Of a stretch of DNA of 64,000 bases, positions 22,910 through 31,027 are shown one piece after another. A program made the translations under genes and the position numbers. Source of the DNA: Propionicimonas paludicola (GTDB lineage: Bacteria > Actinomycetota > Actinomycetes > Propionibacteriales > Propionibacteriaceae); assembly GCF_002563675.1 (NCBI RefSeq), contig NZ_PDJC01000001.1, positions 1 through 64,000 of the forward strand, written 5' to 3'. The first letter of the stretch is position 1. Every line of letters begins with the position of its first letter. A model generated the notes under the pieces. It searched no databases. It was not told where the DNA came from and saw nothing but the letters and a program-made list of their open reading frames with translations.

Positions 22910-24031
22910 CTAGAGCCAGCCCTGACGGCGGAAGGTGCGGTGCAGGAGCAGACAGACCGTCGCCATCCCGATGAGCACGGCGGGATAGCCCCACGGGCTG
23001 GCCAGCTCGGGCATGTATTGGAAGTTCATCCCGTAGATGCCGGCGATCATCGTCGGGACGGCCGCGATCGCCACCCAGGCGGAGATCTTGCGCATGTCTT
23101 CGTTCTCGGAGACCGAGAGCCGGGCGACGGCAGCCTGCAGAATCGACGACATCACCTCGTCGTAGCCACCCACCTGCTCACGGACCTGTTCGAGGTGGTC
23201 GTGCACGTCCAGGAAGTACTGCCGCAAGTCGCGGTCCCCCTGCTGGTCGGCGAGCTTGCGCAGCGGGCCACCGAGGGGACCGACCGTCCGCTTCATCTCG
23301 ACCAGGTCTCGCTTGAGCTGGTAGATGCGCTCGACCTGTGGCGTGCCGCCAGGGGCGAACACGTGGCTTTCGATCTCGTCCACGTCCTCGCCCACCTCGT
23401 CCGCGACGCGCAGGTAGTTGTCCACGACGCTGTCGATCACTCCGTGCAACACTGCGATCGGGCCGAGCCGGAGCTGTTCGGGGCGAGACTCGAGGGTCCT
23501 GCGCACCTGCCCCAACGGTGCGAGCTGCCCATGCCGCACCGACAGTGCGTACCAGGCACCCACCAGTACCGTGGCTGTTCCGGTCTCGACGATGTCACCG
23601 CCCTCGCTGCGGACGTCGCTGTCGATGTAGCCCAGCGTGCGCATCGAGAGGAACGTGGTGCCGTCGTCGTGGCGCTCGAGCTTGGGCCGCTGCCGCGAGT
23701 TGCCCGCATCCTCCACCGCTAGCGGGTGCAGTCCGAACACGTGGCGCAGGGAGTCCAGCTGCTCGGGGTTAGGCTCGAAAAGGCCCAACCAGACGAAACC
23801 GTTCCCGGCTGCCGCCGCGCGGCAGGCGGCCTGGAACTCCGCGGCTGGCTGGCGCTCACCGTCGACATAATGTGCCCAGTCGACCGCCGCGAGCAGGGGG
23901 TCGCTCGCCGAGCGCTCTGCGACCAGCTCAGGTTCGATCAGGCGGACGGGAGCCGTCCGACGTCGGGCGACCATGGGACGCAAGCCCGCGGGCAGACCCA
24001 GACGCGGGTAGATGGGCGTGTTGAGGTTCAT
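22910..24031 (-). CDS. corA: CorA-family magnesium/divalent metal transporter
   Basis: The 373-residue product has a long cytoplasmic N-terminal domain, a coiled region with IYQLKRDLVEMKRTVGPL, and two C-terminal membrane helices. The selectivity signature YGMNF is at 333-337, followed by QYMPEL. CorA channels form pentamers in the inner membrane. The gene is preceded by a short proline-rich leader frame and a base-paired leader region, suggesting control by translation of the leader. Confidence 0.92.
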   Translation of the reverse strand: MNLNTPIYPRLGLPAGLRPMVARRRTAPVRLIEPELVAERSASDPLLAAVDWAHYVDGERQPAAEFQAACRAAAAGNGFVWLGLFEPNPEQLDSLRHVFGLHPLAVEDAGNSRQRPKLERHDDGTTFLSMRTLGYIDSDVRSEGGDIVETGTATVLVGAWYALSVRHGQLAPLGQVRRTLESRPEQLRLGPIAVLHGVIDSVVDNYLRVADEVGEDVDEIESHVFAPGGTPQVERIYQLKRDLVEMKRTVGPLGGPLRKLADQQGDRDLRQYFLDVHDHLEQVREQVGGYDEVMSSILQAAVARLSVSENEDMRKISAWVAIAAVPTMIAGIYGMNFQYMPELASPWGYPAVLIGMATVCLLLHRTFRRQGWL

Positions 24032-24052
24032 GCGTTGCTCCTTCAGGTGGAG

Positions 24053-24095
24053 CCCGCAGCAGACTGACGCAGTCAGCTCACAAGGGTGCTGCGGG
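24053..24095 (-). promoter_or_regulatory. Base-paired leader between the leader peptide and corA
   Basis: CCCGCAGCA in the last codons of the leader peptide (residues 14-17) can pair with TGCTGCGGG downstream of its stop, enclosing a small CTGAC/GTCAG hairpin. The stem ends about nine bases before the corA ribosome-binding site. A ribosome sitting on the leader would prevent the stem, so the layout fits attenuation. No T-run is present, so a factor-dependent stop or translational control is more likely than an intrinsic terminator. Confidence 0.5.
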
Positions 24096-24135
24096 AGGTC
24101 GGTGGGACGGGTATCAGGGGACTACCGGGTGACAT
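24073..24135 (-). CDS. Proline-rich leader peptide upstream of corA (20 aa)
   Basis: The 20-codon frame has prolines at positions 3, 6, 9, 11 and 12 (core SPLIPVPPTS). Its ATG follows AAGGAGGTGA at ideal spacing, one of the strongest ribosome-binding sites in the window, so translation is likely. It ends 41 bases before the corA start. Proline-rich leaders control Mg2+ transport genes in enterobacteria (MgtL and its analogues), where low Mg2+ slows ribosomes on proline codons. A similar control here is inferred from layout only. No sequence relationship to MgtL is claimed. Confidence 0.6.
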   Translation of the reverse strand: MSPGSPLIPVPPTSRSTLVS

Positions 24136-24280
24136 CCGCCTCACCTCCTTCTTCCGAGCGCCACAGCGCATGACCGTGTGATCCACGAAGAGGCTAGACC
24201 TCTGCGACGTTGGACGGAAACCATCCAGCCGGTCACGAGGAGGCGACGGCGTCCACGCGCGTGGACCCGATGCCCGCTTC

Positions 24281-24433
24281 CTACGGGAAGACGACGGCAA
24301 GCAGTAGGTAGATCAGGCCGAGGCTCACCGCGGTCTGGCCGATCAGGACTTCCCAACCGGTGATCACCGGTGTCGCTGAGTCGAGTTTGCTTAGTTCCTT
24401 TGGCTCTTTGTCATGGTCAACAAACCAGCCGCT
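24281..24433 (-). pseudogene. C-terminal fragment of a membrane protein
   Basis: The open frame lacks a start codon. It reads GWFVDHDKEPKELSKLDS and then one membrane helix (TAVSLGLIYLLLAVVFP) before the stop. It begins right after the stop of the malic-enzyme fragment. It looks like the tail of a multi-pass transporter whose front part is missing. Confidence 0.4.
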
Positions 24434-24437
24434 GGGC

Positions 24438-24932
24438 TCAGTTCTGCGTGTCCGGGGGCAGGATCTCCAGGCGCGGGTACTCGGGCTTCCACATCCGCTG
24501 GTAGATGTCGGCGATCGCGTTGGTCATCGGACGCCGGGCCAGGCCTTGGGCTTCGGCGGTCTCGGCCACGGCCTTGGCGATGGTGGCGGCCACGACCCGC
24601 AGGTCGCTCATCGAGGGCAGCAGGGAGGCGCCCGGACGGTGCTCGTTCATCAGTCCGGCCAGGGCGTCCGCTGCGGCGTAGATCATCTCGGCCGTGACCC
24701 GCTCGGCGCGGACCACGGACACACCCAGGCCCAGGCCGGGGAAGATCAGGGCGTTATTGGCCTGGGCGATGGTGTGGTAGATCTCGCCGTGCCGGATGGT
24801 GCCGAACGGACTGCCGGTGGCGATCAGCGCCTGTCCGTCCGTCCATTCCAGGAAGTCGGACGGCTGCGCCTCGGCGCGGCTGGTCGGGTTCGACAGTGGC
24901 ATGATGATCGGCTGCTCATCCCGACTGCTCAC
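24438..24932 (-). pseudogene. Malic enzyme, duplicated C-terminal fragment
   Basis: About 159 residues from EQPIIMPLSNPTSRAEAQPS to the C-terminus match the intact malic enzyme at 27074-28804 with only a few substitutions (for example DFLEW for DLLEW, NEHRP for NEYRP, PPDTQN for PPDSQN). The N-terminal 415 residues, including the NAD-binding and catalytic residues, are missing. The junction lies near 24917. The high identity points to a recent duplication or gene conversion. Confidence 0.85.
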
Positions 24933-24951
24933 TAGGGGCGGCGCCCAACCT

Positions 24952-25045
24952 CAGGAGTCCGCGATGCTGCTCAGCAGCGCGCAGGCTCGGGCGGTCGCGG
25001 CGATGCGTCGCATTCGGGGGTGGTGCGGAAGAGCACCTTGCGCCT
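24952..25045 (-). pseudogene. MarR-family gene fragment
   Basis: The sequence matches the end of the MarR gene at 10735-10900. It shares CTCAGGAGTC at the stop, GTGCTCAGCAGCGCGCAGGC apart from one base, and the DRRKVLFRTTPE wing. An internal deletion and frame change have destroyed it. It is followed on the minus strand by the malic-enzyme fragment. Confidence 0.65.
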
Positions 25046-25131
25046 GTCATGGAGGGCACCCGGCGTCGATCCACGGGAGATTCCGAACTTCAGCGCTGTC
25101 ACAACGGGGCCATGGCGGACACTGTTGAGGT

Positions 25132-25677
25132 GTGAGCACCTCGACGCCGTCGCCGTCTGAGGCCGAGTTCCGGCGCTTCCATCAGCGGAACTCGCCTCGG
25201 GTGTACGGCTACGTCCGTCGGCATTGCGATGAGGCCGAATGTGATGACGTCCTCGCCGAGGTCTTCGTGGTGGCCTGGCGGCGTTGGGGTGAACTTCCGG
25301 CCGACCCGATCCCGTGGCTGCTGGCGACCGCGCGCAAGACATTGGCCAACCATTGGCGCTCGCGGGACAGGCGGACGCGTCTGGCGACCGAGCTGGCCGG
25401 CATCCGCGACCTGTCCAGCGATGACCCGGCCAGCGTGGCCGTCGAGCGAGCCGAGCTGTTGGCCGCCCTGGCTGCCCTCGACCAGCCTGATCGGGAGATC
25501 TTGCTGTTGGTCGGCTGGGACGGGCTCGACTCGGCCGGCGCGGCGAAGGTGCTGGGCATCACGCCCGTGGCTGCGCGCGCCCGGCTCAGCCGCGCTCGGC
25601 ACCGGCTGGCCAGTAGAACCGAGACTCCGAGCGGCGGCTCCCGACCGCACTCCTCCCTACTGATCGAAGGAAGCTGA
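25132..25677 (+). CDS. ECF-type RNA polymerase sigma factor
   Basis: The 181-residue product has region 2 (VYGYVRRHCDEAECDDVLAE, then VVAWRRWGELP and the basic ATARKTLANHWR) and region 4 (LDQPDREILLLVGWDGL with helix-turn-helix ITPVAARARLSRARHRL). It starts at GTG 25132. The next gene, one base after the stop, encodes a one-pass membrane protein, the common pairing of an actinomycete ECF sigma with a membrane sensor or anti-sigma. Confidence 0.92.
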   Translation: MSTSTPSPSEAEFRRFHQRNSPRVYGYVRRHCDEAECDDVLAEVFVVAWRRWGELPADPIPWLLATARKTLANHWRSRDRRTRLATELAGIRDLSSDDPASVAVERAELLAALAALDQPDREILLLVGWDGLDSAGAAKVLGITPVAARARLSRARHRLASRTETPSGGSRPHSSLLIEGS

Positions 25678-25678
25678 C

Positions 25679-27034
25679 ATGGCGAACACACACAGCCATG
25701 ACCAGGCGATGGACGCGGTGACCGGCATCCGGCCCGACGCCGACGAGCTCGCCCACCGTTGGCACCTTGGACGCAGCGAAGCCAACCTGCGGACCGTCCT
25801 CGGTCGCACCGCCAACCCCAACGTGAGGGAGGGCGAGACATCGGCCGCCGGGGCCGGGGCGTCCACGGCGTCCCGCATGGATGGTCGGCGCCTGCGGGCC
25901 CGCTGGGTCGTGGTGCCGGTCGTTGCGGCCGCCGTCGTGACGGCCGTGGTCTTGGTTACCCCGCGCTTCATGAGCTCTCGGCCCGTCGAAGCGATACCTG
26001 TCGCCACGCCCACGCCGCAACCGACAGCAAGCCCCACCCCCCGGTGGGCGACGTCTGCGCTCGCCCCCGACGACATGCCGCTGGTGCCGTACTTCGAGGC
26101 CATCCGGAAGGCGAAGGGCCAGGAGGCCGCACAGGTCAGCGAGAGCGATCAGCGCAAGTGGTGGCAGCAACGGGAGACGTTCCTGGGTCAGTGCATGGGC
26201 AAGGCGGGGTTCGAGTACTTCCCTCGCGGCTACGACCAGCCGAGTTCTGCGGCTCGCTCCGAGTTCGAGACCCGAAAGGCGCTGCGGTACCGCGATACCC
26301 TCCCGATCCCGGCCCTGGACGATGACCGCGCCGTGGTCGCGTCCGTCGGCTACGGCCTGAGCAGCCCCCCTGGGCAGTTCCTCGACCAGTTGGCGTCCGC
26401 CGACCCGAAGAACACCGATTACATCGCCTCCTTGTCGCCGCAACGACACGACGAGTACGACATCGCGATGAACGGGCAGACCAGCCACGACACCCGCTCC
26501 AACCCGATGACGAAGGGCTGCTACTGGGAGTCGGAGAAGAGATACCCCGAGCCGGACGCCTCGTCGTTCAACAACCAGATCGCGTTCATGTTCATGGACG
26601 TCATTCCCGGCATCCTGAACTTCACCGACGATGCATCCATCGAGGCCGACTCGCGGGTGGTCGCGCTGAACGACCAGTGGCGTGCCTGCATGGCTCGGGA
26701 GGGCTTCGACTTTGCGGCCTTCCGGGCGCTTCAGACCGACGGCGCCGGGCCCTTCGACGGGCCACAAGCCGCCATTCTTCTGGCCAGCCTGACCGGCGAC
26801 GATGGCACAGTCGCCACCTACCCACTGCCGAGTGACGCACCCGCCGGCCAGGGAGCGCTTACTGGCTCTGCACCGCAGCTCCGAGTGGCCTTGGCTGACT
26901 ACGACTGTCGCCAGGCGGTCGGCTACACCCAAGGGCTCATCGACGTACAACGCGATCTCGAGAAGCGATTCGTCACCAAGCACCAAGCGCGCCTGGACGA
27001 ACTCCTCAGCCACGTTCGAAAGAACGTCCCGTAG
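25679..27034 (+). CDS. One-pass membrane protein paired with the ECF sigma factor
   Basis: The 451-residue product has a cytoplasmic N-terminus of about 75 residues, one membrane helix (VVVPVVAAAVVTAVVLV), a Pro/Thr-rich linker (ATPTPQPTASPTP), and an outer domain with spaced cysteines (GQCMGKAGFEYFP, TKGCYWES, WRACMAREGFDF, DYDCRQAVGY) that could form disulfides. The start lies one base after the sigma stop. It may hold the sigma factor at the membrane until a signal arrives, but no known anti-sigma motif is visible. Confidence 0.75.
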   Translation: MANTHSHDQAMDAVTGIRPDADELAHRWHLGRSEANLRTVLGRTANPNVREGETSAAGAGASTASRMDGRRLRARWVVVPVVAAAVVTAVVLVTPRFMSSRPVEAIPVATPTPQPTASPTPRWATSALAPDDMPLVPYFEAIRKAKGQEAAQVSESDQRKWWQQRETFLGQCMGKAGFEYFPRGYDQPSSAARSEFETRKALRYRDTLPIPALDDDRAVVASVGYGLSSPPGQFLDQLASADPKNTDYIASLSPQRHDEYDIAMNGQTSHDTRSNPMTKGCYWESEKRYPEPDASSFNNQIAFMFMDVIPGILNFTDDASIEADSRVVALNDQWRACMAREGFDFAAFRALQTDGAGPFDGPQAAILLASLTGDDGTVATYPLPSDAPAGQGALTGSAPQLRVALADYDCRQAVGYTQGLIDVQRDLEKRFVTKHQARLDELLSHVRKNVP

Positions 27035-27073
27035 CGTTGACCGGCGCCCGGCGGGGTGCGTTGACCGCCGGGC

Positions 27074-28804
27074 TCAGTTCTGCGAGTCCGGGGGCAGGAT
27101 CTCCAGGCGCGGGTACTCGGGTTTCCACATGCGCTGATAGATGTCGGCGATCGCGTTGGTCATCGGACGCCGGGCCAGGCCTTGGGCTTCGGCGGTTTCG
27201 GCGACGGCTTTGGCGATGGTGGCGGCCACGACGCGCAGGTCGCTCATCGAGGGCAGCAGGGAGGCGCCGGGACGGTACTCGTTCATGAGTCCGGCTAGGG
27301 CGTCCGCTGCGGCGTAGATCATCTCGGCCGTGACCCGTTCGGCGCGGACCACGGAGACGCCCAGGCCCAGGCCGGGGAAGATCAGGGCGTTATTGGCCTG
27401 AGCGATGGTGTGGTAGATCTCGCCGTGCCGGATGGTGCCGAACGGGCTGCCGGTGGCGATCAGCGCCTGCCCGTCCGTCCATTCCAGGAGGTCGGACGGC
27501 TGCGCCTCGGCGCGACTGGTCGGGTTCGACAGCGGCATGATGATCGGCTGCTCGCAGTGCTCGGCCATGGCCCGAACGACGTCCTCGCTGAAGGCGCCGT
27601 GCTGGGCGGACGTCCCGATCAGGATGGTTGGCTTCACCTCGCGGACGGCCTCAGCCAGGCTGATCCGGGCGGGGTCGACCACCGTCCAGTCGGCGACGTC
27701 GGCGCGCTTGCGGGCATACGGACGCTGGAAGTCGCGCACCCCCTTACCGTCCTCGACGATCAGCCCACGGCTGTTGAAGGCCCAGAACTGCCGGTAGGCG
27801 TCATCGTCGGAGACCCCGGCTCGACGGAAGGCCTCGCGAATCAGGTCGGCCACCCCGACCCCGGCGGTGCCGGCCCCGTAGATCATCACCCGATGCTCGG
27901 CCAGCGGCATCCCGGTCAGCCGGACGGCCGCCAGCACGGCGGCCAGCACCACGGCCGCGGTGCCCTGGATGTCGTCGTTGAAGGTGCAGATCTCGTCGGT
28001 GTAGCGGTTCAGGATCCGGTGGGCGTTGCCGGCTCCGAAGTCCTCCCAGTGCAGCATGGCGTTCGGGAAGAGCCGGGTCACGGTCTGGACGAACAGGTCG
28101 ATGAACTCGTCGTAGCGCTCACCGCGGACCCGGGCATGCCGCTCGCCCAGATAGAGGTCGCTGTTCAACAGGCCCAGGTTGTCGGTGCCCACGTCCAGCA
28201 CGATCGGGATGGCCCGCCTCGGGTGGATGCCGGCGGCCGCGGTGTACACGCCAAGCTTGCCCAACGCGATCTGGACGCCACCGATGCCCTGATCGCCGAT
28301 CCCGAGGATGCCTTCGGAGTCGGTCACCACGACGAGGTCGACGTCGTCGGCGTCCAACTCGAAGTCGCGCAGCGACTGCTCGACCAGCTCGGGGTGATCG
28401 ATCGAGAGGAACACGGCCCGGGCGCCGGTGTACTCGTGGCTGAACCGCTCGATGGCCTCGCCGATGGTCGGGGTGTAGATGATCGGCAGCATCTCTTCCA
28501 GATGCTCGCTCAGCAACCGGTAGAACAGCACCTCGTTGCGGTCGCGCAGCTGGGTGAGCTGAATGAACTTGGCCAGCGGGGATGGCGAGCGGCTGTACTG
28601 CGCGTACGTCCGGCGCAGCTGCTCCTCGATCGTGGTCACCCGCGACGGCAACAGCCCCGACAGCCCCAGTTGCTCGCGCTCACCGAGAGTGAAGGCCGTG
28701 CCCCGGTTGGCCATCGGATGGACCAGGACCAGTCGTCCTCTGGCACTGATCTGCAGTACCGCGTCCCGAGAAGTGGTGTCCAGGTTGAATCCGACTTGCC
28801 GCAT
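27074..28804 (-). CDS. maeA: NAD-dependent malic enzyme (SfcA/MaeA type)
   Basis: The 576-residue product has the long form's full length. Visible signatures are LPIIYTPTIGEAIERFSHEY, GILGIGDQGIGGVQIALGKL, EDFGAGNAHRILNRY, FNDDIQGTAAVVLAA, the NAD-binding YGAGTAGVGVADL and PLSNPTSRAEA. The enzyme converts malate to pyruvate and CO2, linking the citric acid cycle to pyruvate. It stands as a single gene. Its last 159 codons are duplicated 2.6 kb away. Confidence 0.95.
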   Translation of the reverse strand: MRQVGFNLDTTSRDAVLQISARGRLVLVHPMANRGTAFTLGEREQLGLSGLLPSRVTTIEEQLRRTYAQYSRSPSPLAKFIQLTQLRDRNEVLFYRLLSEHLEEMLPIIYTPTIGEAIERFSHEYTGARAVFLSIDHPELVEQSLRDFELDADDVDLVVVTDSEGILGIGDQGIGGVQIALGKLGVYTAAAGIHPRRAIPIVLDVGTDNLGLLNSDLYLGERHARVRGERYDEFIDLFVQTVTRLFPNAMLHWEDFGAGNAHRILNRYTDEICTFNDDIQGTAAVVLAAVLAAVRLTGMPLAEHRVMIYGAGTAGVGVADLIREAFRRAGVSDDDAYRQFWAFNSRGLIVEDGKGVRDFQRPYARKRADVADWTVVDPARISLAEAVREVKPTILIGTSAQHGAFSEDVVRAMAEHCEQPIIMPLSNPTSRAEAQPSDLLEWTDGQALIATGSPFGTIRHGEIYHTIAQANNALIFPGLGLGVSVVRAERVTAEMIYAAADALAGLMNEYRPGASLLPSMSDLRVVAATIAKAVAETAEAQGLARRPMTNAIADIYQRMWKPEYPRLEILPPDSQN

Positions 28805-28882
28805 GGGTTCAGTCTTCCACCCCTGCCGGAGTCGGGGTGCCAGCGCCGTCTGCGCGACGCACTCGTCGGCCGGCGAGCGGTG

Positions 28883-29251
28883 CTACCGGCCACCCTCAGG
28901 CATGCGGCATTTATCGCTCGCGCCTGGCATCAGATGCCGGTTCCTGGCCACCCAGCGGTAGACCGCGCGAGCCAGCACCCGCACCCCGGGGAGGGTCAGA
29001 AGTACGCCCACCGGACGCAGCCCGATGGCGCCTTCACGCAGGGCCCGGCCGATCCCGTCGCTTCCCCGATGCAGGCTGCCGTCCTTCGATACGAACCACG
29101 ACGCCTCCTGGCACTGCTCCGGAGTCAGACCCACAGCCTCGAGATCGGCGTCCTGCCAGGCCACGACGTCGTAGGCCCCCTTCGCGGACGCGCGCTCCAG
29201 CAGCTCGCTGCATCGGGTGCAGAACCCGCAGTCGGCGTCGAAGAGGAACAC
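28883..29251 (-). CDS. DCC-family thiol-disulfide oxidoreductase-like protein (DUF393)
   Basis: The 122-residue product opens MFLFDADCGFCTRC, holding the D-x-D-C-x-x-C signature of the DCC family in a thioredoxin-like fold. A short helix-rich remainder includes RALREGAIGLRPVGVLL. The start is GTG 29251. The family's substrate is unknown. There is no obvious operon partner, as the malic enzyme start lies 78 bases downstream on the same strand. Confidence 0.85.
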   Translation of the reverse strand: MFLFDADCGFCTRCSELLERASAKGAYDVVAWQDADLEAVGLTPEQCQEASWFVSKDGSLHRGSDGIGRALREGAIGLRPVGVLLTLPGVRVLARAVYRWVARNRHLMPGASDKCRMPEGGR

Positions 29252-29480
29252 CTCTCCAGGCTAACCGGCACCGCCCAGCGGGCTGCCTGCTCAGTTGCTC
29301 GGAGCGGGAGTTGGCTCCCATCGCGGCGGAGTTAAGCCCTGTCGGGGACAAAGATTGAGATCTGTTTAAGCTCTCCCGCTCTGCAGCGGAGGGGCTCAGC
29401 TGCAGGTGCCCTTCAGGACGGGGCGGTGTCGCGTCATCGCCCCAGGAGGGTCGACTGGTGGTGGCCGGATCGACATGTGG

Positions 29481-29496
29481 TTAAACGTTTGCGCAA
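29481..29496. promoter_or_regulatory. LacI-type operator 1 of the fructan locus
   Basis: TTAAACGTTTGCGCAA has the central AAACGTTT core of LacI/GalR operators. It lies 42 bp (four helical turns) upstream of a second copy. Confidence 0.8.
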
Positions 29497-29522
29497 TGTG
29501 TTGAGCTCATGCTAGCGTCCGC

Positions 29523-29538
29523 TTAAACGTTTACGCAT
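29523..29538. promoter_or_regulatory. LacI-type operator 2 of the fructan locus
   Basis: TTAAACGTTTACGCAT shares ten leading bases with operator 1 and lies 13 bases before the GTG start of the first GH32-like gene. The LacI-family gene at 34173 is the likely binder. Confidence 0.8.
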
Positions 29539-29551
29539 CGAAGGTGACGCA

Positions 29552-30997
29552 GTGGACCAGCATGTTTTCGTCAAGCCGACCGACGGTTGGGTTGGAGACG
29601 TAATCCCGTTCGTTGAGGGCCGGCGCGCCCAGCTGTACTACCTCCACGAGGCGCGCGACCCGCAACGTCCCGGCATGCCGTGGCACTGCTACGAGACCGA
29701 GGACTTCGCCACCTTCATCGATCGGGGTGAAGTGATCCCCCGCGGCGGCGCTGCGTCGCCCGACCTCAACGTGTACACCGGCAGCGTCGTCGAGTTCGCC
29801 GGTTTCCAGCATGCTTTCTACACCGGCTTCAACGCGGACTTCCACGAGCCCGGCCAGCCTGCCCGCCAGCTGGTGATGCACGCCTCCCGGCGGATCGGCG
29901 ACCAGACCTGGCGCAAGCATCCGGAACACACCTTCGGTGCACCCGAGGGCTATGAGCCGGTCGACTTCCGCGATCCATTCGTCTTCCGGGCCGACGAGAC
30001 CGGCCCATGGCACCTGCTGGTGATCGCCCGCAAGGAGCACGGTGCCGATCGGCGACGCGGCGTCATCCTGGAGTACGTCTCGGCGGACTTGGCCGAGTGG
30101 GAACTCCACGGCGAGTTCTGGGCATCGAACCGCTACGTGGCGATCGAGTGCCCCGAGGTCTTCTCGTTCGAGGGCAACTGGTACTTCGTGTTCTCGGAGT
30201 TCTCCGATCGGTTCGCTACGCACTACCGAGTCGGGCCCACGGCCCACGGACCCTGGTCGGTTCCCGAGCTGGACACAGTGGACGGCCGGGCCTTCTACGC
30301 CGCGAAGTCGCTGGAGTTGGGCGGCTCCCGCTACTTCGCCGGGTGGATCCCCACCCGTGAAGGTGAGACCGACGATGGGGCCTGGGAGTGGGCCGGGTCG
30401 CTCGCCGTCCATCAGGCGCGGGTCTTGCCCGATCGGTCGCTGGCGTTCCGCATGCCACCGGCGATGCGGGCTCTCTTCGTGACCGACCAGGCCGCCGAGT
30501 TCGACTCCGTCGTGGGTCAGTGGCGGCGTAGCTGCGGCGAACTCGCAGCATCAGTGCCCGATGGAGTCGCCGTCGCCGTGGCCCAGGGCATGCCTGAGCA
30601 GTACCTGCTCGAACTCACCATCGATGCCGCACCCGGCACTTCCGAGTGCGGAGTGATCCTGCGCTCATCGGCCGACGGCTCGGAGGGCTACCTGCTCCGG
30701 ATCGAGCCCAAGCGCGACCGGCTGGTGTTCGATCGCTGGCCGCGCCGACGCACCGGCCCGGCCCAGTGGCAGATCTCCGGCGACGTCCCCTTCCTCATCG
30801 AACTCGAGCGCCCGTTGCGTCCCTGCGGGGGACGTTACGAGCTGAAGGTCGTCGTCGACGACACCTGCTGCGTGGCCTACGTCAACGACGAGGTGGCGCT
30901 CAGCGTCCGCATGTACGACCACCGCAGTGGCGGAGTCGGTCTCTTCGTCGGGGACGGGTCCGCACGCTTCACCGATGTCTCCATCGCCACCAGATAG
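29552..30997 (+). CDS. GH32-like glycosidase (five-bladed propeller plus C-terminal beta domain)
   Basis: The 481-residue product reads GWVGDVIPF at the N-terminus, where the usual GH32 nucleophile motif WMNDPNG would lie, so the Asp is kept in a changed context. VDFRDPFVF gives the RDP motif and AIECPEVFSF the ECP motif with the acid/base Glu. The C-terminal 170 residues look like the GH32 beta-sandwich. It has no signal peptide, so it would act on an imported beta-fructoside. GTG 29552 follows AAGGTGA. It heads the LacI-controlled operon. Confidence 0.8.
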   Translation: MDQHVFVKPTDGWVGDVIPFVEGRRAQLYYLHEARDPQRPGMPWHCYETEDFATFIDRGEVIPRGGAASPDLNVYTGSVVEFAGFQHAFYTGFNADFHEPGQPARQLVMHASRRIGDQTWRKHPEHTFGAPEGYEPVDFRDPFVFRADETGPWHLLVIARKEHGADRRRGVILEYVSADLAEWELHGEFWASNRYVAIECPEVFSFEGNWYFVFSEFSDRFATHYRVGPTAHGPWSVPELDTVDGRAFYAAKSLELGGSRYFAGWIPTREGETDDGAWEWAGSLAVHQARVLPDRSLAFRMPPAMRALFVTDQAAEFDSVVGQWRRSCGELAASVPDGVAVAVAQGMPEQYLLELTIDAAPGTSECGVILRSSADGSEGYLLRIEPKRDRLVFDRWPRRRTGPAQWQISGDVPFLIELERPLRPCGGRYELKVVVDDTCCVAYVNDEVALSVRMYDHRSGGVGLFVGDGSARFTDVSIATR

Positions 30998-31027
30998 AAG
31001 ACACTCTCTCAAGGAGGAGAAAGAACC

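Noticed and set aside
24032-24150. M-box (ykoK) magnesium riboswitch upstream of corA
   Set aside because: GGTGAGGC resembles one conserved patch, but the other conserved stems and loops are absent, and the same bases form the ribosome-binding site and start of a leader peptide.
25586-29335. Long antisense open frames opposite the sigma partner and malic enzyme
   Set aside because: They mirror real genes, lack ribosome-binding sites and have no family motifs.
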